DNA from: JAJXTN01 sp038230895
GTDB taxonomy: Bacteria > Patescibacteriota > Saccharimonadia > Saccharimonadales > UBA4665
Assembly (NCBI GenBank): GCA_038230895.1
Contig: JBBRMJ010000004.1
Coordinates: 1-64,000, forward strand
Direction: 5' to 3'
Length of the DNA stretch: 64,000 nucleotides
Of the stretch, positions 1-9,723 are shown one piece after another (the stretch's first letter is position 1; each line of letters starts with the position of its first letter). The translations under genes were made by a program, and so were the position numbers. The notes beneath the pieces were generated by a model. It was given only the letters and a program-made list of their open reading frames with translations, was not told the origin of the DNA and did no database searches.

Positions 1-3000
1 AATGTTGCCTTCCAAAAGGGTACAGATTACGCCACTGCTGGAAGTACGAATGACGTCAGTCTTGGTACTGGTGAGCTCTTCCGATTGACTGGTGCTTCTG
101 CCCAAACCATCACTGGCTTCGCTGGCGGTGCCGATGGCCGTTTCCTGACCATCATTAATGCCGGCTCTACCACCGCTACCTTACGTAACCTCAACGGTAG
201 CTCAACAGCTGCTAATCAGATCAGTACTGGTACTGGCGCTGACGTGAGTCTGACGACGGGTTCATCGATTACCTTGGTCTACGATTCTGGCGCCTCGCTC
301 TGGCGTGTCACTGGCAGCACCGCTTCAACCGGCGGGGCGGGGGTCAACACTATTGGTGCAGTCGGCGCACCTTCTGCTAACGGCGCAACTATCACCGGTA
401 CGACCTTGAATCTCGATGCGGCCGATGGTAGCAACCCTGGTCTAATCACCGCCGGCACCCAAACTATCGGTGGCGCCAAGACCTTTAGTACCTTATTGAC
501 AGGCAGTGCAGGGGCCACGATTAATGGTGGTGCCATCTCATTAACTGGCAACGCCGCTTCCAGCTTTACGACAACCGTCGGAGCTCTGACCTTTGACGCC
601 GCTGCAGCACTCAACCTTGGTAACACCAATGCCACCTCTGTCAGCCTCGGCCGAAGCGGTGTCACTACCACCAACAACGGTGCCTTGACGGTCAGCCAAC
701 TGTTAACTGGCAACTCCGGTGCCACCATCGGTGGTGGTGCGATTGCGCTGACCGGCAACGCGGCCTCCAGCTTCACCACTAGCGTCGGAGCTCTGACCTT
801 TGACGCCGCTGCAGCACTCAACCTTGGTAACACCAATGCCACCTCTGTCAGCCTCGGCCGAAGCGGTGTCACTACCACCAACAACGGTGCCTTGACGGTC
901 AGCCAACTCTTAACTGGGAACGCAGGTGCGACGATTAGCGGTGGCGCCGTATCTTTGACGGGTAATACTAATTCGAGCTTCTCGACCACCACCGGTACGT
1001 TGAGCTTCGATTCTGCCAGCACCTTGAGTGTTGGTACTGTCAACGCCACAGCAATCAGCATCGGTCACAGCGGTGTTACGACTACCAACAACGGTTCGCT
1101 CACGGTCACGCAAGCGGGCAGCTTTAATAGCACGTTGAATGTTACGGGCCTGACTACTTTAAGTGGTGGCCTTACCGTCACCAACGGTGGTAATGTTGCC
1201 TTCCAGAAGGGTGCTGATTATAGCATCGTCGGTACTACGAACGACGTCAGTCTTGGCACCGGCGCCTTGTTCCGCTTGACCGGTGCTTCAGCTCAGACGA
1301 TTACCGGTTTTGCTGGAGGGGCTGATGGCCGCCTACTAACGATCGTGAATGCTGGCTCGACGACCGCTACTATAAGTAACGCCAATGTCAGTAGCACTGC
1401 TGCCAATCGCATTAGCACTGGTACTGGCAGTGATATTTCTCTAACCGCAGGCGCTTCAATTAGCTTGGTTTACGATTCTGGCGCCTCCCTCTGGCGCGTC
1501 ACCGGTAGCACAGCGGCCACAGGCGGAGCAGGCGTTAACACGGTCGGTACTGTCGGCTCACCTTCCGCCAATGGCGCTACCATCACCGGTACTACCTTGA
1601 ACCTTGATGCGGCCGACGGTAGCAACCCTGGTCTCATCACTGCCGGTGCTCAAAGCATCGGTGGTGCAAAGACCTTCAACCAGCTCCTAACTGGTGCAGC
1701 CGGTGCTACTATCAACGGTGGCGCGATCACTTTGACCGGTAATGCCGCCTCCACCTTCACCACCAGCAGTGGTAACTTAACCGTCGACGCCAATGCCGTA
1801 CTTAACCTCGGTACTACAGCCGCTACATCCGTTAGTCTTGGCCGCACCGGTGTTACCACCACCAACAACGGCGCCCTCACCGTCACCCAAGCCGGTAGCT
1901 TTACGAGCACCCTGGGTGTTACCGGCTTGACCACGCTGAGCGGTGGCCTGACGGCTGGCGGCGGTGCCATCGCCTTGACCGGTAATGCCGCCTCCACCTT
2001 CACCACCACCACTGGTGCCCTGACTGTCGATGCGGCTACCGCCCTGAATCTCGGCAATACCAATGCCACCTCTGTTAGCCTGGGCCACAGCGGCATCACG
2101 ACTACAAATAACGGCGCCTTAACGGTCACACAATTACTCACTGGCAACAATGGCGCCACCATTGGCGGCGGTGCGATTGCCCTCACCGGTAACAGCGCGT
2201 CGAGCTTTACTACCAGCAATGGTAACTTAAGCCTCGACGCCAATGCCGTGCTCAATCTCGGCACGACTAACGCAACCTCAGTCAGTCTGAGCCGCACTGG
2301 CATCACCACTACCAGCAATGGTCCTTTGACCGTCACCCAACTTCTGACCGGTAACGCTGGCGCCACCGTCGGTGGTGGCGCGATTGCCCTCACCGGCAAC
2401 GCCGCCTCCAGCTTCACCACAACCACCGGTGCATTAACCGTTGATGCGGCGACAGCATTGAACTTAGGTAATACCAACGCCACCAGCCTGAGTGTTGGCC
2501 GCAGCGGTGTGCTGACCACTGTTAACGGCACCTTAACGGTTGTTCAGGCCGGTAGTTTCAGCAGCACCTTGGGCGTGACCGGTGTTACCACCTTGAGTGG
2601 TGGCCTGATTGTCACCAATGGTGGTAGCGTGGCCTTCCAAAAGGGAAGTGACTACAACACGGTCGGTACCACCAATGATGTTAACCTCGGTACTGCCACG
2701 CTGTACCGCCTGACTGGCGCCTCAGCTCAGACTATTACCGGTTTCGCGAATGGTACAGATGGCCGCTTACTGACCATCGTCAACGCTGGCAGCACAACCG
2801 CTACCTTGAGTAATGCCAACGTCGGCAGTATCGCCGCCAACCGCATTAGCACCGGTACTGGTGCTGATATCAACTTAACGTCTGGCTCATCGATTAGCCT
2901 GGTCTACGATTCAGCTGCCAACCTGTGGCGCGTCACTGGTAGCACGGCTGCCAGCGGTGGTTCCGGCGTCAACACCATCGGTGCAGTTGGTGCACCATCA

Positions 3001-6000
3001 GCCAACGGTGCAACTATCACTGGTACGACCTTGAACCTCGACGCTGCAGATGGTAGCAACCCTGGTCTGATCACCGCCGGTACCCAAACCATCGGTGGCG
3101 CCAAGACCTTTAGTAGCTTGCTGGCCGGTAGCGCTGGAGCTACCATCAGTGGCGGTGCTATCACGCTGACCGGCAGTGCCGCCTCGAGCTTCACGACTAC
3201 CAGTGGCAACTTGACGTTTGATACCAACGCCGTCCTTAACCTTGGTAACAACAATGCGACGAGTATCGCCCTCGGCCACAGCGGCATTACCACTACTAAC
3301 GCTGGTGCCTTTACGGTAAGTCAATTGCTGACCGCCAGCAATACCGGCGCCAACGCCCTGGCTATCACCGGCACACCATTAGCTGGTGCTGGTGGTGCTA
3401 GCAGCTCATTGGTTCAATTTGGTCCTAACGCTATTGCCTCCGGCAACGCCACGGTGACAACAGGTGGTACTTATCTCGGTCTGAACGCTCCAGCCGCTGG
3501 TGCTGGCTCAACAGCTGACTTCATCAACTTCCAGAACGCCGGTACCAGCTTACTCAAGGTGACTGCCACTGGTTCATTGACTGCCGTTGGCCTGAACAGT
3601 GGTGCTGGTATCATCCAAGGTACGGCTGGCCTAACGGTCTCTGGTGCCAATGTTAATCTCAACGCTGGTGGCAGCTCCAACACCAACATCAATACAGGTG
3701 TGGCTACGGGTGCAGTTAACATCGGTAGTGGTAGTGCTGGCGCCATCACCCTCATCAGTGGTGCAGCCATCAACCTGACACCTGGTGCCGCTTCTACCAT
3801 CGGTGCCACGACACAACAATTAACACTCCAGGGCAGCTCAGCCTCGACCATTACTGTCACGAGTGGTGCGAACACGACGACGTTGAGCTTTACTGCGCCT
3901 ACCGCAGCTCGCAGCATCGTCTTCCCAGACGCTAGCGGTACAGTTCAGTTAACGCCAGCCAGCGGTTCATACTTGCTGCAAGTCCCTACGGCCAACACCA
4001 GCACAGGTTCCAACGCTGTCCAGCCTGCTACCACCGGTATTGTTGGCTTAACTGTCAATGGCACCAACACCGGTACCTCGGCCGTTGCCGCCATCTTCAA
4101 CCAGGCCAACAACACCAGTACAGCCGACACCGTCCAAATCAACAGTACCAACACGGCGACAACCCAAGCCAATGGGCTGCTCTTCAACCGTAACGGCGGT
4201 GGTGGCACCACCACCAACGGCATCAACATCACGAGCACTGCTGGTACGCTGACCAATGGCCTAGCCATCACGAGCGCGAATGGTCAAACCATCGCCAGCG
4301 GTATCAATTTTGCTGTCGGTGGCACCGGCACCTACACCAACTTGATCAGCGCTGCCAACTTCAGCGTCAGTAATGCTGGTGCTCTGACTGCCGGCACTTA
4401 CAACAGCAACACCTTGAGCAGCACCCAGCTAACCTTCGGTGGTGCAACTGGTACGGTCGGTGCGACTGGCACGCAACTGACGCTACAGGGTAATGCTTCC
4501 ACGACCTTAACGGCCACCGGTGGTGGTTTCACCACGACGGCTGGTTTTGCGGGCGCGCCGACAGCTTCACAGACCTACAACTTTGACCGAACAGCCCCAG
4601 CCGGCACCTACACCATCTGTGCGACTACCGCCACTGTCTGTGCTGGCTACGCGCCTGCTACCGGTGGTAGCTACATCGCCAAGAACGCCCAGGACACCTC
4701 TATTGCGAGCACGGCGGGCTACTTACTTGGCTTGCAGCAAACCAACGCTGCCGGCGGTGTCTTGCAATTGACCAACGCTGGTTCTGCCTCCAGTCTCAAG
4801 GTTGTTGCCTCAGCCAACCCATCAGCGGGTGAAGCGCTGATCTTCGCCAACAATACTACTGCTGGTGTCAGTGGCAACCTCATCGACCTACGTGCGAATG
4901 GCACGTCGCTATTCACGGTCAGTGCTGCCGGTGTCATCACTGGTAACAATGAGGCTCTGACCGCTACCGGTAGCGCCACTGCCTTAACCGTCACCGCGAC
5001 GTCCGGTACTGCCGCCCCAGCCGCTGTCTTCAACCAAGGTGGCGCGACTGGTACCGATGGCGTCGATGTCAACCTGACCAACGGTTCCGGTACCCAAGCC
5101 AACGGTATCTCGATCAACCGCAACGCCGCCGGTGGTACCACCACAAACGGCGTCAACATCACGAGCACGACAGGTACGCTGACGAACGGCCTGACCGTTA
5201 CCAGCGCCAATGGCCAAACCGTAACCAATGGCATCAACTTCGCCGTCGGTGGCACCGGTACCTACACCAAGCTCATCAACAGCGCCAACTTCAACGTCAC
5301 CAACGCTGGTGCAGTCACTGCTGTCGGCGTTGACTCCGGCACCGGCTTGATCCAAGGCATCGGTGGCATCAACATCTCGGGCGCCAACAGCTTCATTAAC
5401 GCTGCCACTGGCGGCTTCACTACCAACATCGGTACCGGTTCTGGTAATGGTGCCATTAACATCGGTAACATTACCAACACCCCATCAATTGGTATCCTCA
5501 GCTTGGGTGCCATCACCGAAACCTCAGCCGCTGCCGTCAACATCACCGCTGGCGCTGCGAGCACGCTCAGCACCACCGCTGGTAGCCTGACCCTGCAAGG
5601 CTTTGGTGGCGTCACCATTAATACTCCGAACACTGCGGTCGCTTCAACGGCTTCCAGCGCCATTTCCATCCTGTCTGGTAACGCTAGCGGTACTGGCGGC
5701 ACGAGCGGTTCAGGCAGCATCACCATCGATAGCGGTTCATCGACTAATGGCACCACCGGTAGTGTCCTCATCGGCACCACGAACTCCTCGACGATTACTG
5801 TTGGTAAATTGACTGGTACGCCGCCAACGCTCGCACTACAGGGCAACACCGTGACCGTTGTCTCCGGTAATGGCACCAATAAGACCACTGTCGGCTTTAC
5901 CGGTACCCAAGCGGCTGGTGACATCGTCTACAACTTCGACCGCACCGTCTCAACTGGCACCTACACCATCTGTACCACCGCTGCTGGCGCTTGTACTGCT

Positions 6001-9000
6001 GCAGGTACCGGTTATGTCCTATTCTCCCCAACCGCTGCTCAAGTCGATGCCACCGCTAACCCATCGATCTTCATCAACAAGAACGCCAGTGGTAGCGGCA
6101 ACATCTTAGAACTACAGAAAAGTGGTGTTGATGTCCTGACCGTCGCCTCTGCCACCGGCGCAACGACAATTCAAGCTGTTACCAACCAAACCAACACCTT
6201 CAGCGTCAAGAACTTAGCCGGGACGACTCTCTTCACCGTCGACACCCTCAATGGCCAAGTCGGCACGCAATCTACTGCGGTGGCTAGCACCAATACCCAG
6301 AACTTCATCATCCGCAGTGGTGACGCCACTGGTACGGGCACACCAAGCACTGGTGATATCACCTTCCGTAGTGGTTCTTCCACCAATGGCTCCTCAGGCA
6401 ATGTCAACATCGATGCCGGTGGTGCTGCGACGACCTTCGGTAACATTGGCCTCGGTGCCACAACGCGCGCCAACTCCATCAACATCGGTCAGACTACGCT
6501 TAATAACTTCGCCATCCAGTCAACAGTCAACATTGCGAACTCTACGGCCGGTACCCAGACCGTCAACATCGGCTCCAGCAGCGTCAGCGCTGACACCACC
6601 AACATTACAGCTGGCTCTACCAATGGCTTGAACTTGACTGTCGGCTCCACTGGTACCATCAAGCTGGGTACGACCGCTGTTTCCCAGAACATTCTGCTCG
6701 GTAATAGCACTGGCGGCACGATTGTTATTGGTCAAAACGGTGGCACCGTCGCCGTTGACGGCACCAACTTTGACCTGTCTACCGCCGGTGTTCTGACACT
6801 GGCTGGTGGCCAAACTACTGACATTACGACCTTAGCTGGTGCTACGTCCACCGGTATTACGATTCAGCCAGGCTCAGCATCAAACAACAGTGGTACTGGT
6901 GCGGCTTTGACCGTCAAAGCCGGTAACCAAACTGGTACCAGCTCCACCGGCGGCTCCCTAACGGTTGACGCCGGTACTGGCACAACGACTGGTGGCGCCA
7001 TCACCATCGGTAGCACCGCCGCCGGTTCTATCAGCATCGGTCGCACCGGTGTTACCACCACCAACGTTGGACTCTTGACCGTCACCCAAGCCTTAACCGG
7101 CAGTTCTAGCATTACCCAAGGCTCCGCCGCCGGTGTTGGCGTCTTGACGAACAACGGTGCTACATTCGATGCGACTGACGCCCTCGGTAACTTAGCTGCC
7201 GGCGCGATTGGTACAGCTGCTGCTACCGTTGACGTCTACTCCTCATTCAGCATTAACCCTGCCGCTTCCGGCCGTACTTACACCATCCCGACACCGACCA
7301 ACAACACCATCGGTCGTATCATCTACATTAGCAACATCAGTACCACGCAGACGTTCAGCATCGGTGGCACTACCTTCGGCTTCAGCTCCACTGGTACACT
7401 GTTCTACAATGGCACGATCTGGACCTTCGCCGGTATGGATGGTGGCTCTAACAATTACATTCAGAACAACAAGCCATCAGCTGCCACCGTTCAGACGGCT
7501 AACTTCTACATCCAATCCGGTGATGCTACTAACACTGTCACCGCTGCCGTGCGCGCCATCGGTAGCCAAACTGGTGATCTGTTAGACCTCCAGAACAGTA
7601 GTGGTACGGCCATTTCTGGCTTCACGAGCGCTGGTGCCCTAACGTTCTACGGCGCCAACACTGTCTCGACGAGCGCCGCGAATTTGCTAACTGTCCAATC
7701 CGGTTCTGGTACGTTGAGCTTTGGTACAACCACGGTATTGAACGCCAACGGCGCCCTAACGCTGCAAAGTGGTGGTACCAACACTGCTTTGACCCTCCAA
7801 GCCATCGGTACCGGTACGGCCAGCCTGGACAGCGCCAGCGCTGGCGGTACCGTCACCATCGCCACCAACGCCACCACCGTCAACATCGGCAGCGTCGGTA
7901 CGGCCACCACTGCGAGCACCATTCACATCAATGACACCACTGACGCTACCAGTGCTCAGATCGCGGTGATTGGTAGTAAGGCTGCCAATGCCGCCAACAA
8001 GGTCACCATCCAAGGTCAAGTAGCCAGCCTGGTCGCGTACACCGCTGGTATCTCGGCGCAAGCTACCACCAACGGCACTACAACCTTTGACGTGCAAAAT
8101 GTCGACGGCGCCGAATCGTTAACTGTTGATACCACCGGTGCCAGCTCTAACAAGGCCGTCAACGGTGGCTCAGAAACCAGTGCCTCTTACACCACTAACT
8201 GGCCAGCTGCCGGCTTCGGTACTTCCACTGTCAGCCGTGACACCACCGCCGGTGAATTTGTCAGCGGCGTAGCCAGTGCCAAGGCTGTCACCACTGCAGT
8301 TAACTCCGGTGTTAAGAACGTCTTGAGCACCACACTATCACAGAGCACCACCTACCTGATTAGCTTCAGCATCAAGGGTAATGTCGGCGCCTCTGACCTC
8401 GCAGCTGCTATCCTGTACAACGGTACAACCATTGATGCTGGCACCGGCGCCGTCAACAACTGTGGAACGACGATGTCAATCACGACCTCATTCACGAAGA
8501 TCAACTGTTACTTCACCACCGGCTCCAGCAACACCTTCACCGCCAGCAACGCCCTGGCCATCTACGAGACCACCACCGGCCGCACCTTCTTCGTTGATAA
8601 CGTCAGCGTCCTCCAACAGGTCACTGGTAATGCCCTCACGGTCAACCAAGTTCGTATCGGTGGTGTAGCTGGCCAGGGCCTAACCCTCCTCACTGCTGAC
8701 AGCTTCGCCGGTAAACCAACCACTGGTACGACCCCAAGTAATAACCTTCTCGGCTCGATGTACTACGACACCACCCTTGGCAAGATGCAGTGTTACGAAG
8801 CCTCCGGTTGGGGTTACTGTGGTGCCTCACCGGATGTGTCCGTTAACCTGATCCCTGAATACACTGGTGCAGTCTTGGATGGTACCGGTATCGGTACACT
8901 GACTTCTGACCTCTGTGGTAACGTCGGTGCCTTGTCCATTAACACCGGCCTGTGTTCTCCCGGTCAGACTTTCAACTACTACAGCTGGAACACCATTCAG

Positions 9001-9357
9001 CCAACCACCCAGAGCTACAGCATTTACATCCGTTACCAGCTGCCAGCCACCTACAAGAGCATCGACGTCAGCAACCCGATCACCCTGACCGCTCGCAGTA
9101 CCGATGTCACCACCCCAGGTACCGGTAGTGGCCTGCAGAACGGTGTTCGCTACAGCCTATATGACGCCAGCGGTGTGGCCTGTGCCACCAACACCCAGGT
9201 GACAACCTCGGCCAACACCTGGCAATCAGTCAGCATTACTCCGAGTGGCTGTACATTGGCGGCCAACACCATCGTACTGTTCAAGATCGACGTCTCGGCC
9301 ACCAACAGCTCCAGCGCCTATGTCAGTAACTTAAGCTTCATCTCAAAGGGACAATAA
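1..9357 (+). CDS. Giant repeat-rich surface protein (5' end outside window)
   Basis: The reading frame is open from the first base, so the gene starts upstream; about 3118 residues are visible. The protein is very rich in Gly, Thr, Ser, Ala and Asn, with almost no charged residues. A long module beginning N/S-V-A-F-Q-K-G recurs at about 1, 1192 and 2626; between these lie shorter units of about 69 residues containing LTGNAAS and LNLGNTNATSVSLGRSG. The last 250 residues differ: they contain tryptophan and paired cysteines and read like a globular C-terminal domain. The composition fits an extended beta-rich fibre or adhesin on the cell surface. No signal peptide can be seen because the start is missing, and I see no anchor at the C-terminus. 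The family is not recognised; a host-contact role is inference. Confidence 0.8.
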   Translation, partial: NVAFQKGTDYATAGSTNDVSLGTGELFRLTGASAQTITGFAGGADGRFLTIINAGSTTATLRNLNGSSTAANQISTGTGADVSLTTGSSITLVYDSGASLWRVTGSTASTGGAGVNTIGAVGAPSANGATITGTTLNLDAADGSNPGLITAGTQTIGGAKTFSTLLTGSAGATINGGAISLTGNAASSFTTTVGALTFDAAAALNLGNTNATSVSLGRSGVTTTNNGALTVSQLLTGNSGATIGGGAIALTGNAASSFTTSVGALTFDAAAALNLGNTNATSVSLGRSGVTTTNNGALTVSQLLTGNAGATISGGAVSLTGNTNSSFSTTTGTLSFDSASTLSVGTVNATAISIGHSGVTTTNNGSLTVTQAGSFNSTLNVTGLTTLSGGLTVTNGGNVAFQKGADYSIVGTTNDVSLGTGALFRLTGASAQTITGFAGGADGRLLTIVNAGSTTATISNANVSSTAANRISTGTGSDISLTAGASISLVYDSGASLWRVTGSTAATGGAGVNTVGTVGSPSANGATITGTTLNLDAADGSNPGLITAGAQSIGGAKTFNQLLTGAAGATINGGAITLTGNAASTFTTSSGNLTVDANAVLNLGTTAATSVSLGRTGVTTTNNGALTVTQAGSFTSTLGVTGLTTLSGGLTAGGGAIALTGNAASTFTTTTGALTVDAATALNLGNTNATSVSLGHSGITTTNNGALTVTQLLTGNNGATIGGGAIALTGNSASSFTTSNGNLSLDANAVLNLGTTNATSVSLSRTGITTTSNGPLTVTQLLTGNAGATVGGGAIALTGNAASSFTTTTGALTVDAATALNLGNTNATSLSVGRSGVLTTVNGTLTVVQAGSFSSTLGVTGVTTLSGGLIVTNGGSVAFQKGSDYNTVGTTNDVNLGTATLYRLTGASAQTITGFANGTDGRLLTIVNAGSTTATLSNANVGSIAANRISTGTGADINLTSGSSISLVYDSAANLWRVTGSTAASGGSGVNTIGAVGAPSANGATITGTTLNLDAADGSNPGLITAGTQTIGGAKTFSSLLAGSAGATISGGAITLTGSAASSFTTTSGNLTFDTNAVLNLGNNNATSIALGHSGITTTNAGAFTVSQLLTASNTGANALAITGTPLAGAGGASSSLVQFGPNAIASGNATVTTGGTYLGLNAPAAGAGSTADFINFQNAGTSLLKVTATGSLTAVGLNSGAGIIQGTAGLTVSGANVNLNAGGSSNTNINTGVATGAVNIGSGSAGAITLISGAAINLTPGAASTIGATTQQLTLQGSSASTITVTSGANTTTLSFTAPTAARSIVFPDASGTVQLTPASGSYLLQVPTANTSTGSNAVQPATTGIVGLTVNGTNTGTSAVAAIFNQANNTSTADTVQINSTNTATTQANGLLFNRNGGGGTTTNGINITSTAGTLTNGLAITSANGQTIASGINFAVGGTGTYTNLISAANFSVSNAGALTAGTYNSNTLSSTQLTFGGATGTVGATGTQLTLQGNASTTLTATGGGFTTTAGFAGAPTASQTYNFDRTAPAGTYTICATTATVCAGYAPATGGSYIAKNAQDTSIASTAGYLLGLQQTNAAGGVLQLTNAGSASSLKVVASANPSAGEALIFANNTTAGVSGNLIDLRANGTSLFTVSAAGVITGNNEALTATGSATALTVTATSGTAAPAAVFNQGGATGTDGVDVNLTNGSGTQANGISINRNAAGGTTTNGVNITSTTGTLTNGLTVTSANGQTVTNGINFAVGGTGTYTKLINSANFNVTNAGAVTAVGVDSGTGLIQGIGGINISGANSFINAATGGFTTNIGTGSGNGAINIGNITNTPSIGILSLGAITETSAAAVNITAGAASTLSTTAGSLTLQGFGGVTINTPNTAVASTASSAISILSGNASGTGGTSGSGSITIDSGSSTNGTTGSVLIGTTNSSTITVGKLTGTPPTLALQGNTVTVVSGNGTNKTTVGFTGTQAAGDIVYNFDRTVSTGTYTICTTAAGACTAAGTGYVLFSPTAAQVDATANPSIFINKNASGSGNILELQKSGVDVLTVASATGATTIQAVTNQTNTFSVKNLAGTTLFTVDTLNGQVGTQSTAVASTNTQNFIIRSGDATGTGTPSTGDITFRSGSSTNGSSGNVNIDAGGAATTFGNIGLGATTRANSINIGQTTLNNFAIQSTVNIANSTAGTQTVNIGSSSVSADTTNITAGSTNGLNLTVGSTGTIKLGTTAVSQNILLGNSTGGTIVIGQNGGTVAVDGTNFDLSTAGVLTLAGGQTTDITTLAGATSTGITIQPGSASNNSGTGAALTVKAGNQTGTSSTGGSLTVDAGTGTTTGGAITIGSTAAGSISIGRTGVTTTNVGLLTVTQALTGSSSITQGSAAGVGVLTNNGATFDATDALGNLAAGAIGTAAATVDVYSSFSINPAASGRTYTIPTPTNNTIGRIIYISNISTTQTFSIGGTTFGFSSTGTLFYNGTIWTFAGMDGGSNNYIQNNKPSAATVQTANFYIQSGDATNTVTAAVRAIGSQTGDLLDLQNSSGTAISGFTSAGALTFYGANTVSTSAANLLTVQSGSGTLSFGTTTVLNANGALTLQSGGTNTALTLQAIGTGTASLDSASAGGTVTIATNATTVNIGSVGTATTASTIHINDTTDATSAQIAVIGSKAANAANKVTIQGQVASLVAYTAGISAQATTNGTTTFDVQNVDGAESLTVDTTGASSNKAVNGGSETSASYTTNWPAAGFGTSTVSRDTTAGEFVSGVASAKAVTTAVNSGVKNVLSTTLSQSTTYLISFSIKGNVGASDLAAAILYNGTTIDAGTGAVNNCGTTMSITTSFTKINCYFTTGSSNTFTASNALAIYETTTGRTFFVDNVSVLQQVTGNALTVNQVRIGGVAGQGLTLLTADSFAGKPTTGTTPSNNLLGSMYYDTTLGKMQCYEASGWGYCGASPDVSVNLIPEYTGAVLDGTGIGTLTSDLCGNVGALSINTGLCSPGQTFNYYSWNTIQPTTQSYSIYIRYQLPATYKSIDVSNPITLTARSTDVTTPGTGSGLQNGVRYSLYDASGVACATNTQVTTSANTWQSVSITPSGCTLAANTIVLFKIDVSATNSSSAYVSNLSFISKGQ
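576..701 (+). repeat. Perfect 126-bp direct repeat, copy 1
   Basis: Bases 576-701 recur without change at 783-908, an offset of 207 bp (69 codons). Synonymous positions are identical, so the duplication is recent or kept uniform by recombination. Confidence 0.9.
783..908 (+). repeat. Perfect 126-bp direct repeat, copy 2
   Basis: Second copy of the 576-701 segment, in frame inside the giant surface protein gene. The offset is a multiple of three, so gain or loss of a unit keeps the frame. Confidence 0.9.
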
Positions 9358-9382
9358 TATGAAACTCTCTAACAGCTCTCGT

Positions 9383-9420
9383 CCGAACCGCGCGCCACCA
9401 TAAGGTAGTGCACGGTTCGG
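9383..9420 (+). other. Hairpin after the giant surface gene
   Basis: CCGAACCG at 9383-9390 pairs with CGGTTCGG at 9413-9420, with further partial pairing inside (ACC/GGT). No T-run follows; an A-rich stretch does. It may protect the mRNA end or be the base of a structured 3' region. Confidence 0.45.
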
Positions 9421-9434
9421 CCAAAACAAAAACA

Positions 9435-9527
9435 CGGGAAACATTTATTTACGGGAACGGGAAAAACAAAACGGGAAGGGAAGGCGAGGCACTCACGGGT
9501 GCCCAGCATTCTCACAAAAATCGGGAA
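9435..9527 (+). other. Cluster of five CGGGAA words
   Basis: CGGGAA occurs at 9435, 9452, 9458, 9472 and 9522 within an A-rich, gene-free spacer; a small hairpin (GGCAC/GTGCC, 9488-9503) lies among them. The function is unknown; clustered identical words suggest binding sites for a protein on DNA or RNA. Apart from this cluster, the 9383-9420 hairpin and the terminator at 9581, I see nothing in 9358-9723. Confidence 0.4.
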
Positions 9528-9580
9528 GATTAACGGGGACAAGTAGCATTATACGGCTACCTCAATAAAGCCCTGTTATG

Positions 9581-9622
9581 ACCAAAAACGCAGCCTCTGA
9601 TCAGGGCTGCGTTTTTGGTTGG
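9581..9622 (+). terminator. Strong bidirectional intrinsic terminator
   Basis: A perfect 15-bp stem, 9581-9595 with 9605-9619, encloses a 9-nt loop. The arms carry AAAAA on the left and TTTTT on the right, so termination could work on either strand. It separates the giant surface gene from the Kelch gene. Confidence 0.8.
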
Positions 9623-9723
9623 GAAGACAGTAGTCGTTTCAGTTCGATTTCAGCCCCTGTTGCCAATCTGTGCTAAAATAATAGCATTAGCAGTAAATAA
9701 TAAAGACCAAACAAAAAACAGAG

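Noticed and set aside
279..2531. Long open frames on the minus strand of the giant surface gene (for example 1650-2531, 293 aa)
   Set aside because: They mirror the low-complexity repeats of the plus strand, give Val/Pro/Ala-rich sequence with no fold signal, and repeat when the sense unit repeats.
1..3300. Direct repeats as a CRISPR array
   Set aside because: Units of 69 codons in one open frame with no unique spacers; they are protein repeats.
3471..8097. Many further open frames of 60-220 aa on both strands within the giant surface gene
   Set aside because: Same cause: stop-poor biased composition. None has a ribosome binding site or recognisable domain.
9359..9403. 14-codon frame directly after the giant surface gene
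   Set aside because: Too short, overlaps the hairpin at 9383, and no support beyond a start and stop.
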